A stretch of DNA of 64,000 bases from Phenylobacterium sp. (GCF_030681155.1 NZ_JAUXXE010000030.1:186001-250000); one strand, 5' to 3'; positions 7,218 through 16,746 are shown, counted from the stretch's first letter. Numbers and translations: made by a program. The notes: a model not told the origin generated them from the sequence alone.

Positions 7218-9641
7218 CTAGTAGGCGAGCCGCAGGGTCATGCCGTAGGTGCGCGGCATGCCGAGGAAGGCGTTGTAGGAGCCTGTCTGCGCGACGGCGT
7301 CGAAGCCGACCTGCGTATAGTATTCGTCGAAGATGTTCTGAGCCCAGGCCTCGACCTGCCAGCTCTTGTCGTCCGGGCCGATGCCGACCCGGGCGTTGAC
7401 CAGGGTGAAGCCGGGCTGGTTCTTCACCGGATCGAGGTTCGAGCCGGTGTTGTAGGACGACTGGTACTTGGCGTTGACGGCGAACCGGCCGATCAGATTG
7501 TCGGTGATCTCGTGCTCATAGGTCGCCGCGAGCGAGGCCGACCATAGCGGGGCCAGCGAAAGGCGCGAGCCAGGCAGGCGCTGGTTGCCGACCGGAACGG
7601 CCGGCGGCGGCGGCGGCGTGCCAAGAACGCTGGAGGTGCTCTTCGGGTAGTAGGTCTCGGCGTAGGTGACGCCGCTGTTGACGCTGAGGCCCTTGATCGG
7701 CGTGAACCACATGAAGTCGGCGTCGACGCCCTTGGAGATCACGGTCGGAACCGAGGTGACGTTGAAGACCAAGCCGTTGAAGCTGTTCAACTGGAAGTCT
7801 GAATAGTCCTGATAGAAGATCGTGGCGTTCAGCAGCACCGTGCGGTCGAACAGTGTGTTCTTCATGCCGATTTCGTAGGAGTCCACGATCTCGGGCTTGA
7901 AGCTGGTGTCGAGGATCGGAGCGGCGGGCTTGCCGCCCGATTGGGTCGGCTGGGCGATCCGGTCGAGGTTGAAGCCGCCGGCCTTATAGCCCCGCGCGTA
8001 GGACGCATAGGCCAGGATCTGGGGCGTGAAGCGGTAGTCAGCCTTCAGGGTGCCGGTGAGCTTTTCTTCCCTCAGGCGCTGCTTGTTGGAGCCGAGCTGC
8101 GAGAAGGCGGGGTTCTGGAAGGTCCCGCAGATGAGCGCGCCAGGAGCGCCCAGTGTCGGGACGCGCGACAGCGCGGTCAGGCAACCGATGCCGCCATCGG
8201 TATTGTTCCAGGTGGTGTCGAGGTCCTTCTTCTCCCAAGTGTAGCGGGCGCCGCCGGTCAAGGTCAGCTTGTCGGTGATCTTGAAGCTGTTGTTGGTAAA
8301 GATCGCCGCGCCGTTCTCATCTTGCTTGTAGGTGTCGTTCTGGCCTTGGCCGGCCACGAAGGTCGAACCGTTGACCGGGCGACCGGTGAACAGCGGCAGA
8401 GCGCCCCCGAACAGGCCGTTGGCGTAGTTTTCGAACTGCGTGCCGTAGACGAGGCGCGTGTGTTGGGTCAGCTCTTCGTCGGTGAAGAAGGCCCCGACCA
8501 ACCAGTTCAAGCGCTCGGTGTCACCGCTCAGGCGGAACTCCTGGCTGAACTGGCGGAACTGGACGAAGCCCGGATTGGAGCTGTCGACCGGCGGGCCATA
8601 GAGCACGTCGACCAAGGTGCCGTCGGTGTCGCCGCCGCCTTGGCTTTTCCAGTCGCGAATGGCGGTGATCGAGGTGAAGCGGGCGCCGTTGAACCACGGC
8701 GTGGTCCAATCGACGGTCGCCGAGACGCCCTGATCCACGACATGCTTGAGATCATCGTGGGTGCCGAACGCGGTGTAGGCCTCCGGGTTCGGCGGATTGA
8801 GGATCGCGCCGGGCACGATCGAGTTCAGGACTGCAGTGGGGCCGGTCGCATTCTTGATCTGGACCGCGCCGCAGCAACGTTCGTTGCGGTCTGTATAGTC
8901 GGCGATGACGTTGATCTCGGCGTCGTCATTCAGCCGGAACAGCACTTGGCCGCGTGCGGTGTAGAAGTTCTGGGTGTTTGTCGGAACGCCGCCGACGACG
9001 TTGTAGATGCCGTCGCGGGCCCGTCCGGCGAGGAACAGGCGCCCAGCGATCTTGTCGGCCACGATCGGACCGGTGAGTGACAGCGAGGCGCCGACGGCGT
9101 CGTAGTTGCCGACCGTGATCTCGCTGTTCGCGCCAACCTGGAATTCAGGCCGCTTGGTCAGGATGTTGATGACCCCGGCCGAAGTGTTCTTGCCAAACAG
9201 CGTGCCTTGCGGGCCCTTCAGCACCTCGATGCGCTCCAGGTCGCCCAGATCGCCAAACGCCACCCCGTTGCGGGGGCGGTAAACGCCGTCGATGACCACG
9301 CCGACCGAGGACTCCAGGCCGACGTTGTCACCGACCGTGCCGATGCCGCGGATCCGTGCGGTCGTCGAGGTGTTGCTGCCGGTCGTCGTGACCGTCAGGC
9401 CGGGCGTGACCACGGTCAGGTCCTTGATGTCCCGGACGCCGGCGTCCTGAAGCTGTTGGGCGTTGACCGCCGTGACCACGATGGGAACGTCTTGGAGGCT
9501 TTGAGTTCGTTTTTGTGCGGTGACGACAATTTCGTCGACCGTTCGGGGGGCGTCTGGAGCGGTGGATTGCGCCTGCGCGCCCACGGCGACGAAGATCAAG
9601 GCAAGCGCGCTGGAGCCAGCCAGAATATTTTTGACGTACAC
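7218..9641 (-). CDS. TonB-dependent outer membrane receptor
   Basis: This is an 807-residue protein when started at GTG 9641. That start gives a clean signal peptide ending AVGAQA, then a TonB box in DEIVVTAQKR. The plug domain follows with a typical GIGTVGDN and VLKGPQGTLFGKNTSAGVIN, then a long beta-barrel ending in the aromatic residue of TLRLAY. The open frame continues upstream to 9956, but those residues do not resemble a signal sequence. This receptor class is expanded in Caulobacteraceae and imports siderophores, vitamins or glycans; no ligand can be assigned. A TonB-like gene follows downstream. Confidence 0.92.
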   Translation of the reverse strand: MYVKNILAGSSALALIFVAVGAQAQSTAPDAPRTVDEIVVTAQKRTQSLQDVPIVVTAVNAQQLQDAGVRDIKDLTVVTPGLTVTTTGSNTSTTARIRGIGTVGDNVGLESSVGVVIDGVYRPRNGVAFGDLGDLERIEVLKGPQGTLFGKNTSAGVINILTKRPEFQVGANSEITVGNYDAVGASLSLTGPIVADKIAGRLFLAGRARDGIYNVVGGVPTNTQNFYTARGQVLFRLNDDAEINVIADYTDRNERCCGAVQIKNATGPTAVLNSIVPGAILNPPNPEAYTAFGTHDDLKHVVDQGVSATVDWTTPWFNGARFTSITAIRDWKSQGGGDTDGTLVDVLYGPPVDSSNPGFVQFRQFSQEFRLSGDTERLNWLVGAFFTDEELTQHTRLVYGTQFENYANGLFGGALPLFTGRPVNGSTFVAGQGQNDTYKQDENGAAIFTNNSFKITDKLTLTGGARYTWEKKDLDTTWNNTDGGIGCLTALSRVPTLGAPGALICGTFQNPAFSQLGSNKQRLREEKLTGTLKADYRFTPQILAYASYARGYKAGGFNLDRIAQPTQSGGKPAAPILDTSFKPEIVDSYEIGMKNTLFDRTVLLNATIFYQDYSDFQLNSFNGLVFNVTSVPTVISKGVDADFMWFTPIKGLSVNSGVTYAETYYPKSTSSVLGTPPPPPAVPVGNQRLPGSRLSLAPLWSASLAATYEHEITDNLIGRFAVNAKYQSSYNTGSNLDPVKNQPGFTLVNARVGIGPDDKSWQVEAWAQNIFDEYYTQVGFDAVAQTGSYNAFLGMPRTYGMTLRLAY

Positions 9642-9803
9642 GATGAAAAATCCCCGGGGTTTTTCTTGTTGCCCAAGTGTTGAGCCGTGTTTCGATGACC
9701 TGCAAGCGATCAGAACTGACAAGTCAGATAATTTTTGCGAGCTGCGGTTGTGAGCGCGCCTTCGCGCGGCTTTCCAACCACCAGGGCGAGTGGTGTCTTG
9801 TTG

Positions 9804-9823
9804 TTTTGACTTAAATGTCAAAA
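9804..9823. promoter_or_regulatory. 20-bp inverted repeat upstream of the TonB receptor
   Basis: TTTTGAC-TTAAAT-GTCAAAA has perfect 7-bp arms about 160 bp upstream of the receptor start. A smaller palindrome, CTGAC-AA-GTCAG, lies at 9716-9727. Both are candidate operators for the receptor gene; no specific regulator is implied. Confidence 0.45.
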
Positions 9824-9870
9824 TGAATGCTGTTGAAGCGGAGCTGCGAGTAGGGTGGCGTCGCCCGCGA

Positions 9871-10059
9871 TCATCTGTTGAATGGGTCCTCCAGGTCCGG
9901 AAAGAGCACCTTGGCTCGGCCCTCCAGCGTCGGTTGGAGCCACAGCCGGTCCTCATCGGGCTCGACGCATTCGTCTTCGGCCAGCTTCCGCCGTCCTGGC
10001 ACGCGGCCGATCGTCAGCCCGGCCAGGTTCGAAGCCATTTCGAACAGGCGCACGCCCAC
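9871..10059 (-). CDS. Small hypothetical protein (about 55-62 residues)
   Basis: A short acidic and basic protein reads from GTG 10059, or from ATG 10038 within it, to a stop at 9871. The minus-strand frame looks coding, while the opposite frames are Arg/Ser-rich in the way of shadows. The same frame stays open about 100 bp further upstream without an ATG, so this could instead be the tail of a decayed gene. No family is recognised. Outside it, the 9642-10244 interval holds only the palindromes and the CtrA-like box listed separately. Confidence 0.35.
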   Translation of the reverse strand: MGVRLFEMASNLAGLTIGRVPGRRKLAEDECVEPDEDRLWLQPTLEGRAKVLFPDLEDPFNR

Positions 10060-10206
10060 GCCGACTAGGACCTCACCGTCGATACCACCCGCGCCGCGAA
10101 TCGCGGCGGCGTTCGAAAACCCGCCAAAAGTCTCGGCGTTCGCGCGTCTTCTAGCGCGGGAGCAGGGCGGCGAGAGGGCGGGGCTCCAGCGGTTGCGCGA
10201 ACATGG

Positions 10207-10222
10207 TTAGCACCACGTTAAC
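10207..10222 (+). promoter_or_regulatory. CtrA-like box
   Basis: TTAG-N7-TTAAC differs at one base from the Caulobacter CtrA consensus TTAA-N7-TTAAC. It sits inside a wider inverted repeat, CATGGTTA (10202-10209) and TAACCATG (10219-10226), 23 bp upstream of the transglycosylase start. Its overlap with the possible start at 10203 argues for the later start. Confidence 0.45.
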
Positions 10223-10244
10223 CATGTGCGGCCACATCTTGCCC

Positions 10245-11066
10245 ATGGCCGTCCATGGAATCAGAGGAGTTGTCGAAGCTGCGATCCAGCGCGCGTCCAA
10301 CGCCACTGGTGTCGATTTCAGCTTCCTCATGGGCACGGCCGCTCGCGAGAGCGGATACAATCCGAAGGCCAAGGCGCCAACCTCGTCAGCCGCCGGCCTC
10401 TTTCAATTTGTGGAGCAGACCTGGCTTTCGACGCTTAAGCAGCATGGAGCCAAGTACGGCTACGCCCGCTACGCCGACCTCATCACCAAGGGGGCCGATG
10501 GTCGCTATCGGGTGAACGGGGCCGAGGCGCGCAAGGCGGTGATGGACCTGCGGCTCGATCCTCACGCCGCATCACTGATGGCCGGCGAGCTGACCTCCGA
10601 TCATGCATCGTACCTGAAGGGCCGGGTAGGGCGCGCGCCGACGGCCGGCGAGCTCTACGCCGCCCACTTCCTGGGGCCGCAGGGATCGGCCAAGCTGATC
10701 GAGGCGATGCGCACGCGGCCCACGGCCAGCGCCGCCAGCATTTTTCCCGATGCCGCCGGCGCGAACCGATCGATCTTCTACCGCGATGGTCGAGCCGCCA
10801 CCGTGGCCGAGGTCTATGCGAACCTGACCAAGACCGGCGGCGCGGGACACGCGACAACCGGGGAGCGGAGCAGCCCCGTCGACGGGTTCATCCAGTATGC
10901 TTCGGCGCGTCAGCGGACCCTGCAGGAGGGGCAGGACGCCATGGTCGATATCATCCTGCGCGGCTCGCAGTCGGACGACGACGCCAGTTCCGGCGTCAGG
11001 ATGACCGGCTCGTTGTTCACCAGCGAGATGCTGCGCGTCCTGGCTGAGGCCCGCGACAAGAACTAG
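10245..11066 (+). CDS. Lytic transglycosylase (SLT-like), possibly polar-organelle related
   Basis: The 273-residue protein has an SLT-type lysozyme fold: the catalytic Glu lies in TAARESGYNPKAKA (about residues 30-43), followed by SSAAGLFQFVEQTW. There is no obvious signal peptide. Such enzymes cut peptidoglycan and often open the wall for flagella, pili or secretion systems. In Caulobacter the transglycosylase PleA does this at the pole, and the CtrA-like box just upstream fits such a role, but identity with PleA is not established here. ATG 10245 is preferred because the earlier ATG at 10203 lies within the box. It is convergent with the CoA-transferase gene (4-bp overlap). Confidence 0.8.
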   Translation: MAVHGIRGVVEAAIQRASNATGVDFSFLMGTAARESGYNPKAKAPTSSAAGLFQFVEQTWLSTLKQHGAKYGYARYADLITKGADGRYRVNGAEARKAVMDLRLDPHAASLMAGELTSDHASYLKGRVGRAPTAGELYAAHFLGPQGSAKLIEAMRTRPTASAASIFPDAAGANRSIFYRDGRAATVAEVYANLTKTGGAGHATTGERSSPVDGFIQYASARQRTLQEGQDAMVDIILRGSQSDDDASSGVRMTGSLFTSEMLRVLAEARDKN

Positions 11067-12259
11067 GCGGCCGAGCCGGACGCCAGCATCGCCTCGATTT
11101 CCGCCGGGGCGTAACCAATCTCCGCCAGGACCTCGCGTGTGTGCTGGCCAAGGCCGGGTGCGGCCGGACGCACGGTGGCGTCCGCGCCAGGGAACCGCGC
11201 AGGAGCGGCCGGCGAGCGATAGGTGCCGCCTTGTCCATCCTCCACGTCGATCAGGGCGCCGGCCGCGGCGACCTGCGGGTCTGCGGCCACCTGGGCCGGA
11301 GTCTGCACCGGCGCCCAGACGAGATCGACCTCATCGAGCCGGCGGGCGATGTCCTCGAAGTCCAAGCCTCCGAACGCGTCGTCCAACTCCGCGACCAGGG
11401 CCACGCTATTGTCCTTGCGCAAGCGGCCGGTGGGAAAACGCTCATCCTCTAGAAGGTCCGGCCGGCCGCAGGCGGTGGCGAGCAACTGCCAATCCTTGCC
11501 CCCGCCGCGCGGATTGAGCACGAACCAATGCCCATCGCGGCTCTTGTAGAAATTCGCGGTCGGATCGAAAGGCGCGCTGCGGGGGCGGTTGGAGGCCAGC
11601 TTACCGAAAGCCAGCTGCACGGCCATGTCCGAGCCCACGGTGTAGACGCCTGTCGCGAGCAGCGAGGTCTGCACAAGGCGCCCCACGCCGGTCTTTTCCC
11701 GCTCATACACCGCCGCCAGGATAGCCGAGACCGTGGCGAGCGAGGTCGTATGGTCGCCTACGCCGGTGCGCAGGATGAAAGGATCGGTACCCTTCGGCGC
11801 GTGCATGTGCGCCACGCCCGCCCGTGACCAGAAGGCGGTGACGTCGAAGCCGGGCTTGGCGGCGTCCGGTCCATCCAGGCCGTAGCCAGTCACCACCGCA
11901 TAAATCAGCCGAGGATTGGCGGCCCGCAGGGTTTCGTCATCCAACCCCGCGCGCTTCAGGGAGGCGGGCCGGACGTTGGTCAGGAAAATATCGGCCTCCG
12001 CCGCCAGGCGGGTCAGCGCTTCGCGACCCTCTGGCTTGGAGGTGTCCAGCACCACCGCACGCTTGCCGCGATTGTCCAGGCCGAAGGTGGGGTTGCCTGA
12101 CAACGCGCTCTTTGCGTCGCCGAATACGTTCCGCATGGGATCGCCTTCGGGCCGCTCGACCTTGATCACCTCTGCGCCCCAGTCGGCGAGTATGCCCGCC
12201 GCTCCCGGCGCGGCGATGTAGGAGGCGAACTCAATGACCTTCAGACCCTGCAGCAGCAT
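11063..12259 (-). CDS. CaiB/BaiF-family CoA-transferase (class III)
   Basis: The 398-residue protein begins with GLKVIEFASYIAAPGAAGIL, the family N terminus, and has ADWGAEVIKVE. The conserved Asp (about residue 169) in TGVGDHTTSL is at the position of the catalytic carboxylate that forms the glutaryl/aspartyl-CoA intermediate. ATG 12259 follows GGGAGG. It moves CoA between carboxylic acids; candidates include alpha-methylacyl-CoA racemase-like or carnitine/formyl-CoA activity, which sequence alone does not separate. Confidence 0.85.
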   Translation of the reverse strand: MLLQGLKVIEFASYIAAPGAAGILADWGAEVIKVERPEGDPMRNVFGDAKSALSGNPTFGLDNRGKRAVVLDTSKPEGREALTRLAAEADIFLTNVRPASLKRAGLDDETLRAANPRLIYAVVTGYGLDGPDAAKPGFDVTAFWSRAGVAHMHAPKGTDPFILRTGVGDHTTSLATVSAILAAVYEREKTGVGRLVQTSLLATGVYTVGSDMAVQLAFGKLASNRPRSAPFDPTANFYKSRDGHWFVLNPRGGGKDWQLLATACGRPDLLEDERFPTGRLRKDNSVALVAELDDAFGGLDFEDIARRLDEVDLVWAPVQTPAQVAADPQVAAAGALIDVEDGQGGTYRSPAAPARFPGADATVRPAAPGLGQHTREVLAEIGYAPAEIEAMLASGSAA

Positions 12260-12325
12260 GCGACGTCCTCCCTTATTGTTGTTGGGAGCCACCTTGCAGG
12301 TCGCCGGCTATGGCCTCAAGGGCGC

Positions 12326-14128
12326 TCAGGCGACGGATCGCGCCGGCAGTTCGCTGCGCTCTGCGGCGATGGCGTCGGCCACGGCCCGTGCGACGGCCGC
12401 GACGCTGACCGGCTTGCGCAGCACGGTGTCGGCTCCGGCGTCTACGCATTCCTTGGCCTCGGCGGCGTCGCCGCCGATAACCCCGACGATCGGAACGCGG
12501 GCGATATCGACGTCGAGCGCCCGGATCGCGGCGATGCAGGCCGGTCCGTCCATATTCGGCATGCGGCCGTCGATCATCAGCAGGTCGAACTCGCAGACCT
12601 TGGCCAATTCGAGCGCGCGACGACCATCGACCGCGTGGACCACCTGGTGCCCGAGCTGCTCGACCACCGCCCGCAGCATGGCGGCGTTGAGCCCGTCATC
12701 CTCGGCGATCAAAACGCGCAGGCGGGTATGTGTCTCTGCGCCGCCGCTGGAGGCGGGCACAAGATCGAGTTCACGCTCGGGAGTGGCGGCCTGGTCATAG
12801 GGGAGTTCGAGCCGGAAGCAGGATCCGACGCCGAGTGCGCTGTGCGCGGACAGCTCGCCGCCCATCAAGCGGGCAAGCTGGCGTGATAGCGACAACCCAA
12901 GGCCTGCGCCGGACGTTCCGGCGCTCGTGCGGGCGATGCGGCTGAAAGGTTCGAAGGCGCTATCCAGTTCTTCGGCCGTCAGGCCGGGGCCGGTGTCGGC
13001 GACCTCGACGGCCAGTCGGCCGGATGCGCTGAGTTCGATGCGGGCCTCGACTCGGCCGCGCACGGTGAACTTCAGAGCGTTGCCGAGCAGGTTGGCGAGA
13101 ATTTGCCTTACGCGATGGGTGTCGGCGATCGTTGCGCCGGCGTCCTGGGCGGTGAGTTCGGGCGCCACGTGCAGGGTCAGCTCAAGACCCTTCATGGCTG
13201 CGTTGGGCCGATTGAGCAGGACGAGGTCGCGCATCAAGGCGACCGCGTCGAACGGGTGGGTGTCCACCTCCAGGCGGCCGGCTTCGGCGGTTTCCGAATC
13301 AAGCGTGGTGTTGAGGACGGCGATCAGGTCGTTGGCCGCGTCGAGAGCGGCAGAGAGCTGTTCACGAGATGGCGCCGAGCGCCCATTGGCGCCGACGGCG
13401 GCGGTCAGAACGTGAGCGACGCCGGTGAGGCCGTTCCGGATCTCGTGGCTAAGCGTGGCCACCAGGTCAGACTTTGATTGGGCCAGTCGGCGGGCCTCTT
13501 CCATCTGTCCCGCGCGATCGGCGATCAGGACTTCGCGCTCGGCGGCCAGGGTGAACTGGCGACGCAGGATGCGGTTGACGATCAGTCCCAACGCCAGGGC
13601 CAGGGCGATCGCACCCCAGGCTAGATTGGCGGTCGAGGCGCTCTCAGGACGACGAAACAGGAAAAACAGAGGGCCGGCCGCAGCGGCGCCGCCAACCAGC
13701 AGCAGGCTGGGCAGCCAGGGCGAGGCGAAGAAGATAATCAGCACCGCGCCGCCCACCGCGATCATCATAAGCGGTTCGCGGGTCGGTCCCGCGCCCTCGG
13801 CGAAGGCGGCGATCTGCGCCACGGCGCTGGCCCAGATGAGGCCGCCCACCATATGGGCTTGGCCGCGACGGGTTTCGTTGGCCCTGATTTCCGGACGCTT
13901 TAGCCAGCTGACGGTCGCGTAGAAGTAGCCCCAAGCCACGGCGAAGATCGCGAAGGTCGCGGTCATCCACGCGGCGTTCGGCGCATGCGATCCAGCCCAC
14001 ACATAGGCGGGCAGGGTGATGGTGAATACGGCGAGGGCGTAGGGCAGCAAAGCTGCTTGCGTATCAAGGGCTTGTTGGTTGGCCGACAGCCCGCCACGGG
14101 CGTGGGACTTCTGGGTCTCAACCAACAT
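12326..14128 (-). CDS. Hybrid sensor histidine kinase/response regulator
   Basis: In 600 residues there is an N-terminal membrane domain of about six hydrophobic segments (residues 27-185) and then a short coiled linker. The HisKA domain carries the phospho-accepting His in ATLSHEIRNG (His228), followed by an HATPase domain with VADTGPGLT and GLGLSLS. A C-terminal receiver has AEDD and the phospho-acceptor Asp in LMIDGRMP. It should autophosphorylate and pass phosphate internally; a separate Hpt protein at 16276 is a natural next relay partner. ATG 14128 (GAGGGA upstream) is chosen over 14206. The signal is unknown. Confidence 0.9.
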   Translation of the reverse strand: MLVETQKSHARGGLSANQQALDTQAALLPYALAVFTITLPAYVWAGSHAPNAAWMTATFAIFAVAWGYFYATVSWLKRPEIRANETRRGQAHMVGGLIWASAVAQIAAFAEGAGPTREPLMMIAVGGAVLIIFFASPWLPSLLLVGGAAAAGPLFFLFRRPESASTANLAWGAIALALALGLIVNRILRRQFTLAAEREVLIADRAGQMEEARRLAQSKSDLVATLSHEIRNGLTGVAHVLTAAVGANGRSAPSREQLSAALDAANDLIAVLNTTLDSETAEAGRLEVDTHPFDAVALMRDLVLLNRPNAAMKGLELTLHVAPELTAQDAGATIADTHRVRQILANLLGNALKFTVRGRVEARIELSASGRLAVEVADTGPGLTAEELDSAFEPFSRIARTSAGTSGAGLGLSLSRQLARLMGGELSAHSALGVGSCFRLELPYDQAATPERELDLVPASSGGAETHTRLRVLIAEDDGLNAAMLRAVVEQLGHQVVHAVDGRRALELAKVCEFDLLMIDGRMPNMDGPACIAAIRALDVDIARVPIVGVIGGDAAEAKECVDAGADTVLRKPVSVAAVARAVADAIAAERSELPARSVA

Positions 14129-14290
14129 CAACGGATCCCTCGGCGGCACAGGGGGGACTCTAACGTCGTAGGGTTGGCGAGTGGTTACGGCCCGGCAGAA
14201 ATCCACAGGATAGACAGCAATCGTTCATTAAGCTTAACCGTGGAGGATGCGGGCTCGGGATCCTCGATCTCGAGTGGGGGCTAGGCAGGA

Positions 14291-15439
14291 ATGGCGATCA
14301 CGCGCTCGGCGCTGACCGACGAGGATATTCGCACCTTGGTCAAGGGTGCGACGCCGGACGAACGCGCCGCCGCGGCCCACAAGATCTGCCGCGCTTTCGA
14401 GACCAATCCATTGACCGACGACGACCGCGCTCGGGCGCAGGACATCCTTCGTGTGATGGCGCGGGATGCCGCCGATCTGGTCCGCCGCGCTTTGGCGGTG
14501 ACGCTCAAGAGCTCTCCCTTGGTCCCTCACGATGTCGCCATGCGTTTGGCGCGAGATATCGACAGCATCGCCATGCCGATGTTGGAGGCCTCACCGGCCT
14601 TTACCGACGCCGACCTCGCCGAGATTGTGCGGATCGGCGGGCCAGTGCAGCAGGCGGCGATCGCCAAGCGGCCTCGGGTGTCCCAGACCCTGACGCGGGC
14701 TTTCGCCGATCACGGCGGCGAACATGCCGTGGAGGTTGTCTGCGCCAACGACAACGCCGATTTCGCCGAACAGACCCTGCAGGCCATCGTCCAGAAGTTC
14801 GAACAGTCCGAACGTGTGCTCGCCGCGGTCGCCTATCGGGCCAGCCTGCCGCTCTCGGTGACGGAAAAGCTCGTCAGCCTGGTCGGCGACGAGGTGCGCG
14901 ACCATCTGCTGAACCACCACGAGATATCCGCTGAGCTGGCGCTGGAGGTGGTGGTCGGTGCGCGCGAGCGGGCGACGGTCGATCTGGTGGATCAGGCCGG
15001 CAGGACCGCGGACGTGAAGAACTTTGTCCTGCATCTGCACGCCAACGAACGGCTGACGGCCTCGCTGCTGCTGCGCGTCCTCGCGCACGGCCACATGACC
15101 TTCCTGGAGTGGGGACTGGCGGAACTGGCGAGCGTTCCGCACCATCGCACTTGGCTGATGATCCACGACGCCGGGCCGCTGGGGCTGAAGGCGATCTATG
15201 ACCGGGCCGGTTTGCCCGCGCGCCTCTACGCCGCGTTCCGCGCCGGGGTCGATACCTACCACTCAATGGAGTTCGACGGCGGGACCCGTGATCGCGAGCG
15301 GTTCCAGGAGAAGATGCTGCAACGGTTCCTCACCCAGCCGGTCGTGCCGGGCCGCGACGACGTGGACTACCTGTTGGACAAGATGGACAAGCTTTCGCAG
15401 GCGGCGCGAAGCTCCAGCCGGGCGATCGCCCAAGCCTAG
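14291..15439 (+). CDS. DUF2336 family protein
   Basis: The 382-residue, largely alpha-helical protein resembles the DUF2336 family of alphaproteobacteria: HEAT-like repeats in the N-terminal two thirds and a less conserved tail. The family has no settled biochemical role, and its occurrence beside signalling genes is the main clue. It is divergent from the hybrid kinase with a 162-bp gap, and a second DUF2336 gene lies at 17640. The family call is from recognition of overall pattern, so moderately sure. Confidence 0.7.
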   Translation: MAITRSALTDEDIRTLVKGATPDERAAAAHKICRAFETNPLTDDDRARAQDILRVMARDAADLVRRALAVTLKSSPLVPHDVAMRLARDIDSIAMPMLEASPAFTDADLAEIVRIGGPVQQAAIAKRPRVSQTLTRAFADHGGEHAVEVVCANDNADFAEQTLQAIVQKFEQSERVLAAVAYRASLPLSVTEKLVSLVGDEVRDHLLNHHEISAELALEVVVGARERATVDLVDQAGRTADVKNFVLHLHANERLTASLLLRVLAHGHMTFLEWGLAELASVPHHRTWLMIHDAGPLGLKAIYDRAGLPARLYAAFRAGVDTYHSMEFDGGTRDRERFQEKMLQRFLTQPVVPGRDDVDYLLDKMDKLSQAARSSSRAIAQA

Positions 15440-15492
15440 GGTGTCCTCGCGTCATGCTTGCGCCGCAGGGCGGTCGCTCGCAAGCTGATGAC

Positions 15493-16269
15493 ATGAGCCC
15501 TTCGCAAGACATCAAGCCCGCCGCCACCATCCTGTTGCTGCGCGACGCTCCGGCGTTCGAGGTGCTGATGGTCAAGCGCCACCATCAGATTGATTTCGCA
15601 TCTGGCGCGCTGGTGTTTCCCGGCGGCAAGAGCCATGCGGGGGACCATGACCCGGCTTGGGCCGAGCACGCCCTGGGATGGTCGGAATACGATGTCGAAC
15701 AGCGGGGCCTGCGTATCGCGGCGATCCGTGAAGTCTTCGAGGAGGCGGGTGTCCTGCTGGGGCAGCGCCTGGATGGCTCGGCCATCGGCGGAGAGGCTTG
15801 CCCACTCGACGTCCGCACGGCGGTGGATGCGGGAGTTGTGGCGTTCCTCGACGTCGTGCGCGATCTCGGGGTTCGGATCGACCTGAACGCCCTGACGGTC
15901 TTTGCGCGCTGGATTACGCCGCCGCTGACACCCAAGCGGTTCGACACCTGGTTCTATGTGGCCGATGCGCCCGACGACCAGCTCGCCGCTTGCGATGGCC
16001 GCGAGACGGTGGACGCTGAGTGGATCGAGCCCAGGGAAGTGCTGCGGCTGGCGGAGGCCGGCGAGCGCAAGGTGATCTTCCCCACGCGTATGAACGTTCA
16101 ATTGCTGGCCGAAGCCAACAGCGCCCAGGATTGCATTGATCGGGCAAAGGCTCGGAGGTTGGTCACCGTGGAGCCGCAGATCCGCGATCGCGAGGGGGGC
16201 AAGGTGCTCGTGCTGCCGGTCGACGCCGGCTACGGCGTGGTCGAAGAGCCGCTCGATCGGGTGATGTAG
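15493..16269 (+). CDS. NUDIX hydrolase (NUDT19-like, long insert)
   Basis: The 258-residue protein has VFPGGK and a Nudix helix whose core is REVFEEAG, with a long insertion between the two, as in NUDT19/RP2-type CoA or nucleotide-sugar diphosphatases. The Glu residues of REVFEEAG bind the catalytic metal. ATG 15493 is chosen because the 13 residues from the earlier ATG at 15454 do not resemble the family. It is convergent with the Hpt gene, six bp apart. The substrate is unproven. Confidence 0.82.
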   Translation: MSPSQDIKPAATILLLRDAPAFEVLMVKRHHQIDFASGALVFPGGKSHAGDHDPAWAEHALGWSEYDVEQRGLRIAAIREVFEEAGVLLGQRLDGSAIGGEACPLDVRTAVDAGVVAFLDVVRDLGVRIDLNALTVFARWITPPLTPKRFDTWFYVADAPDDQLAACDGRETVDAEWIEPREVLRLAEAGERKVIFPTRMNVQLLAEANSAQDCIDRAKARRLVTVEPQIRDREGGKVLVLPVDAGYGVVEEPLDRVM

Positions 16270-16275
16270 CCAGGC

Positions 16276-16746
16276 CTAGCCGGCCGCGGCGACCTTGCGT
16301 TCCAGTTCCTCGATCAGCACGCGGCCGACCGGGTGCTCGTCAGTCTTGATGTCGTCGCGCACGGCGGCCTTGATGCCGTCGATGTGGGCGTCGACCAGCG
16401 CCATCGAGACCGTCAGGCGCTTGTCCTTGTCGTCGATAAGCCGGCAGAGCGAGGCGCCGATCCGCGTGATCAGCGGAAATTCGTAGGTCGTGCCCAGGCC
16501 CTTGAGGTCATGGGCGCGCAGATAGAGCGTTTCCATGGTTTCGACGTTGACGCCTTCGTCGCGCACGCGCTGGCGGGCGGCGTCGAGCTTGACCACCTCG
16601 TCGTTCAGCCACTGCGTGAAGTTTCCCGACAGGCTTTTGAGCGCCGCCTCAGCCTTGGCGATCGCGCTCGGGTCGATAGCGCCAAACCGGCCGCCGAGCT
16701 TCAAGCGAAGGCTGGGCGGTTGGGTGACCGGGTTCTGCTGGCTCAC
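16276..16746 (-). CDS. Histidine phosphotransfer (Hpt) protein
   Basis: The 156-residue helical protein has the Hpt motif AHDLKGLGTTYEF with the phospho-accepting His79. It starts at GTG 16746 with AGGAG seven bases upstream. As a free-standing Hpt it would shuttle phosphate from a hybrid kinase receiver to a downstream regulator; the hybrid kinase at 12326 is the nearest candidate. Caulobacter has known phosphorelays of this design (ShkA-ShpA-TacA); whether this is the ShpA orthologue cannot be decided here. Confidence 0.82.
   Translation of the reverse strand: MSQQNPVTQPPSLRLKLGGRFGAIDPSAIAKAEAALKSLSGNFTQWLNDEVVKLDAARQRVRDEGVNVETMETLYLRAHDLKGLGTTYEFPLITRIGASLCRLIDDKDKRLTVSMALVDAHIDGIKAAVRDDIKTDEHPVGRVLIEELERKVAAAG

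Noticed and set aside
7941..9080. 379-codon plus-strand frame
   Set aside because: It is entirely inside the TonB-dependent receptor gene on the other strand and has no domain.
14215..14240. TTAACC half-site near AAGCTT as a CtrA box for the DUF2336/kinase pair
   Set aside because: The second half at the required 7-bp spacing is not TTAA-like.
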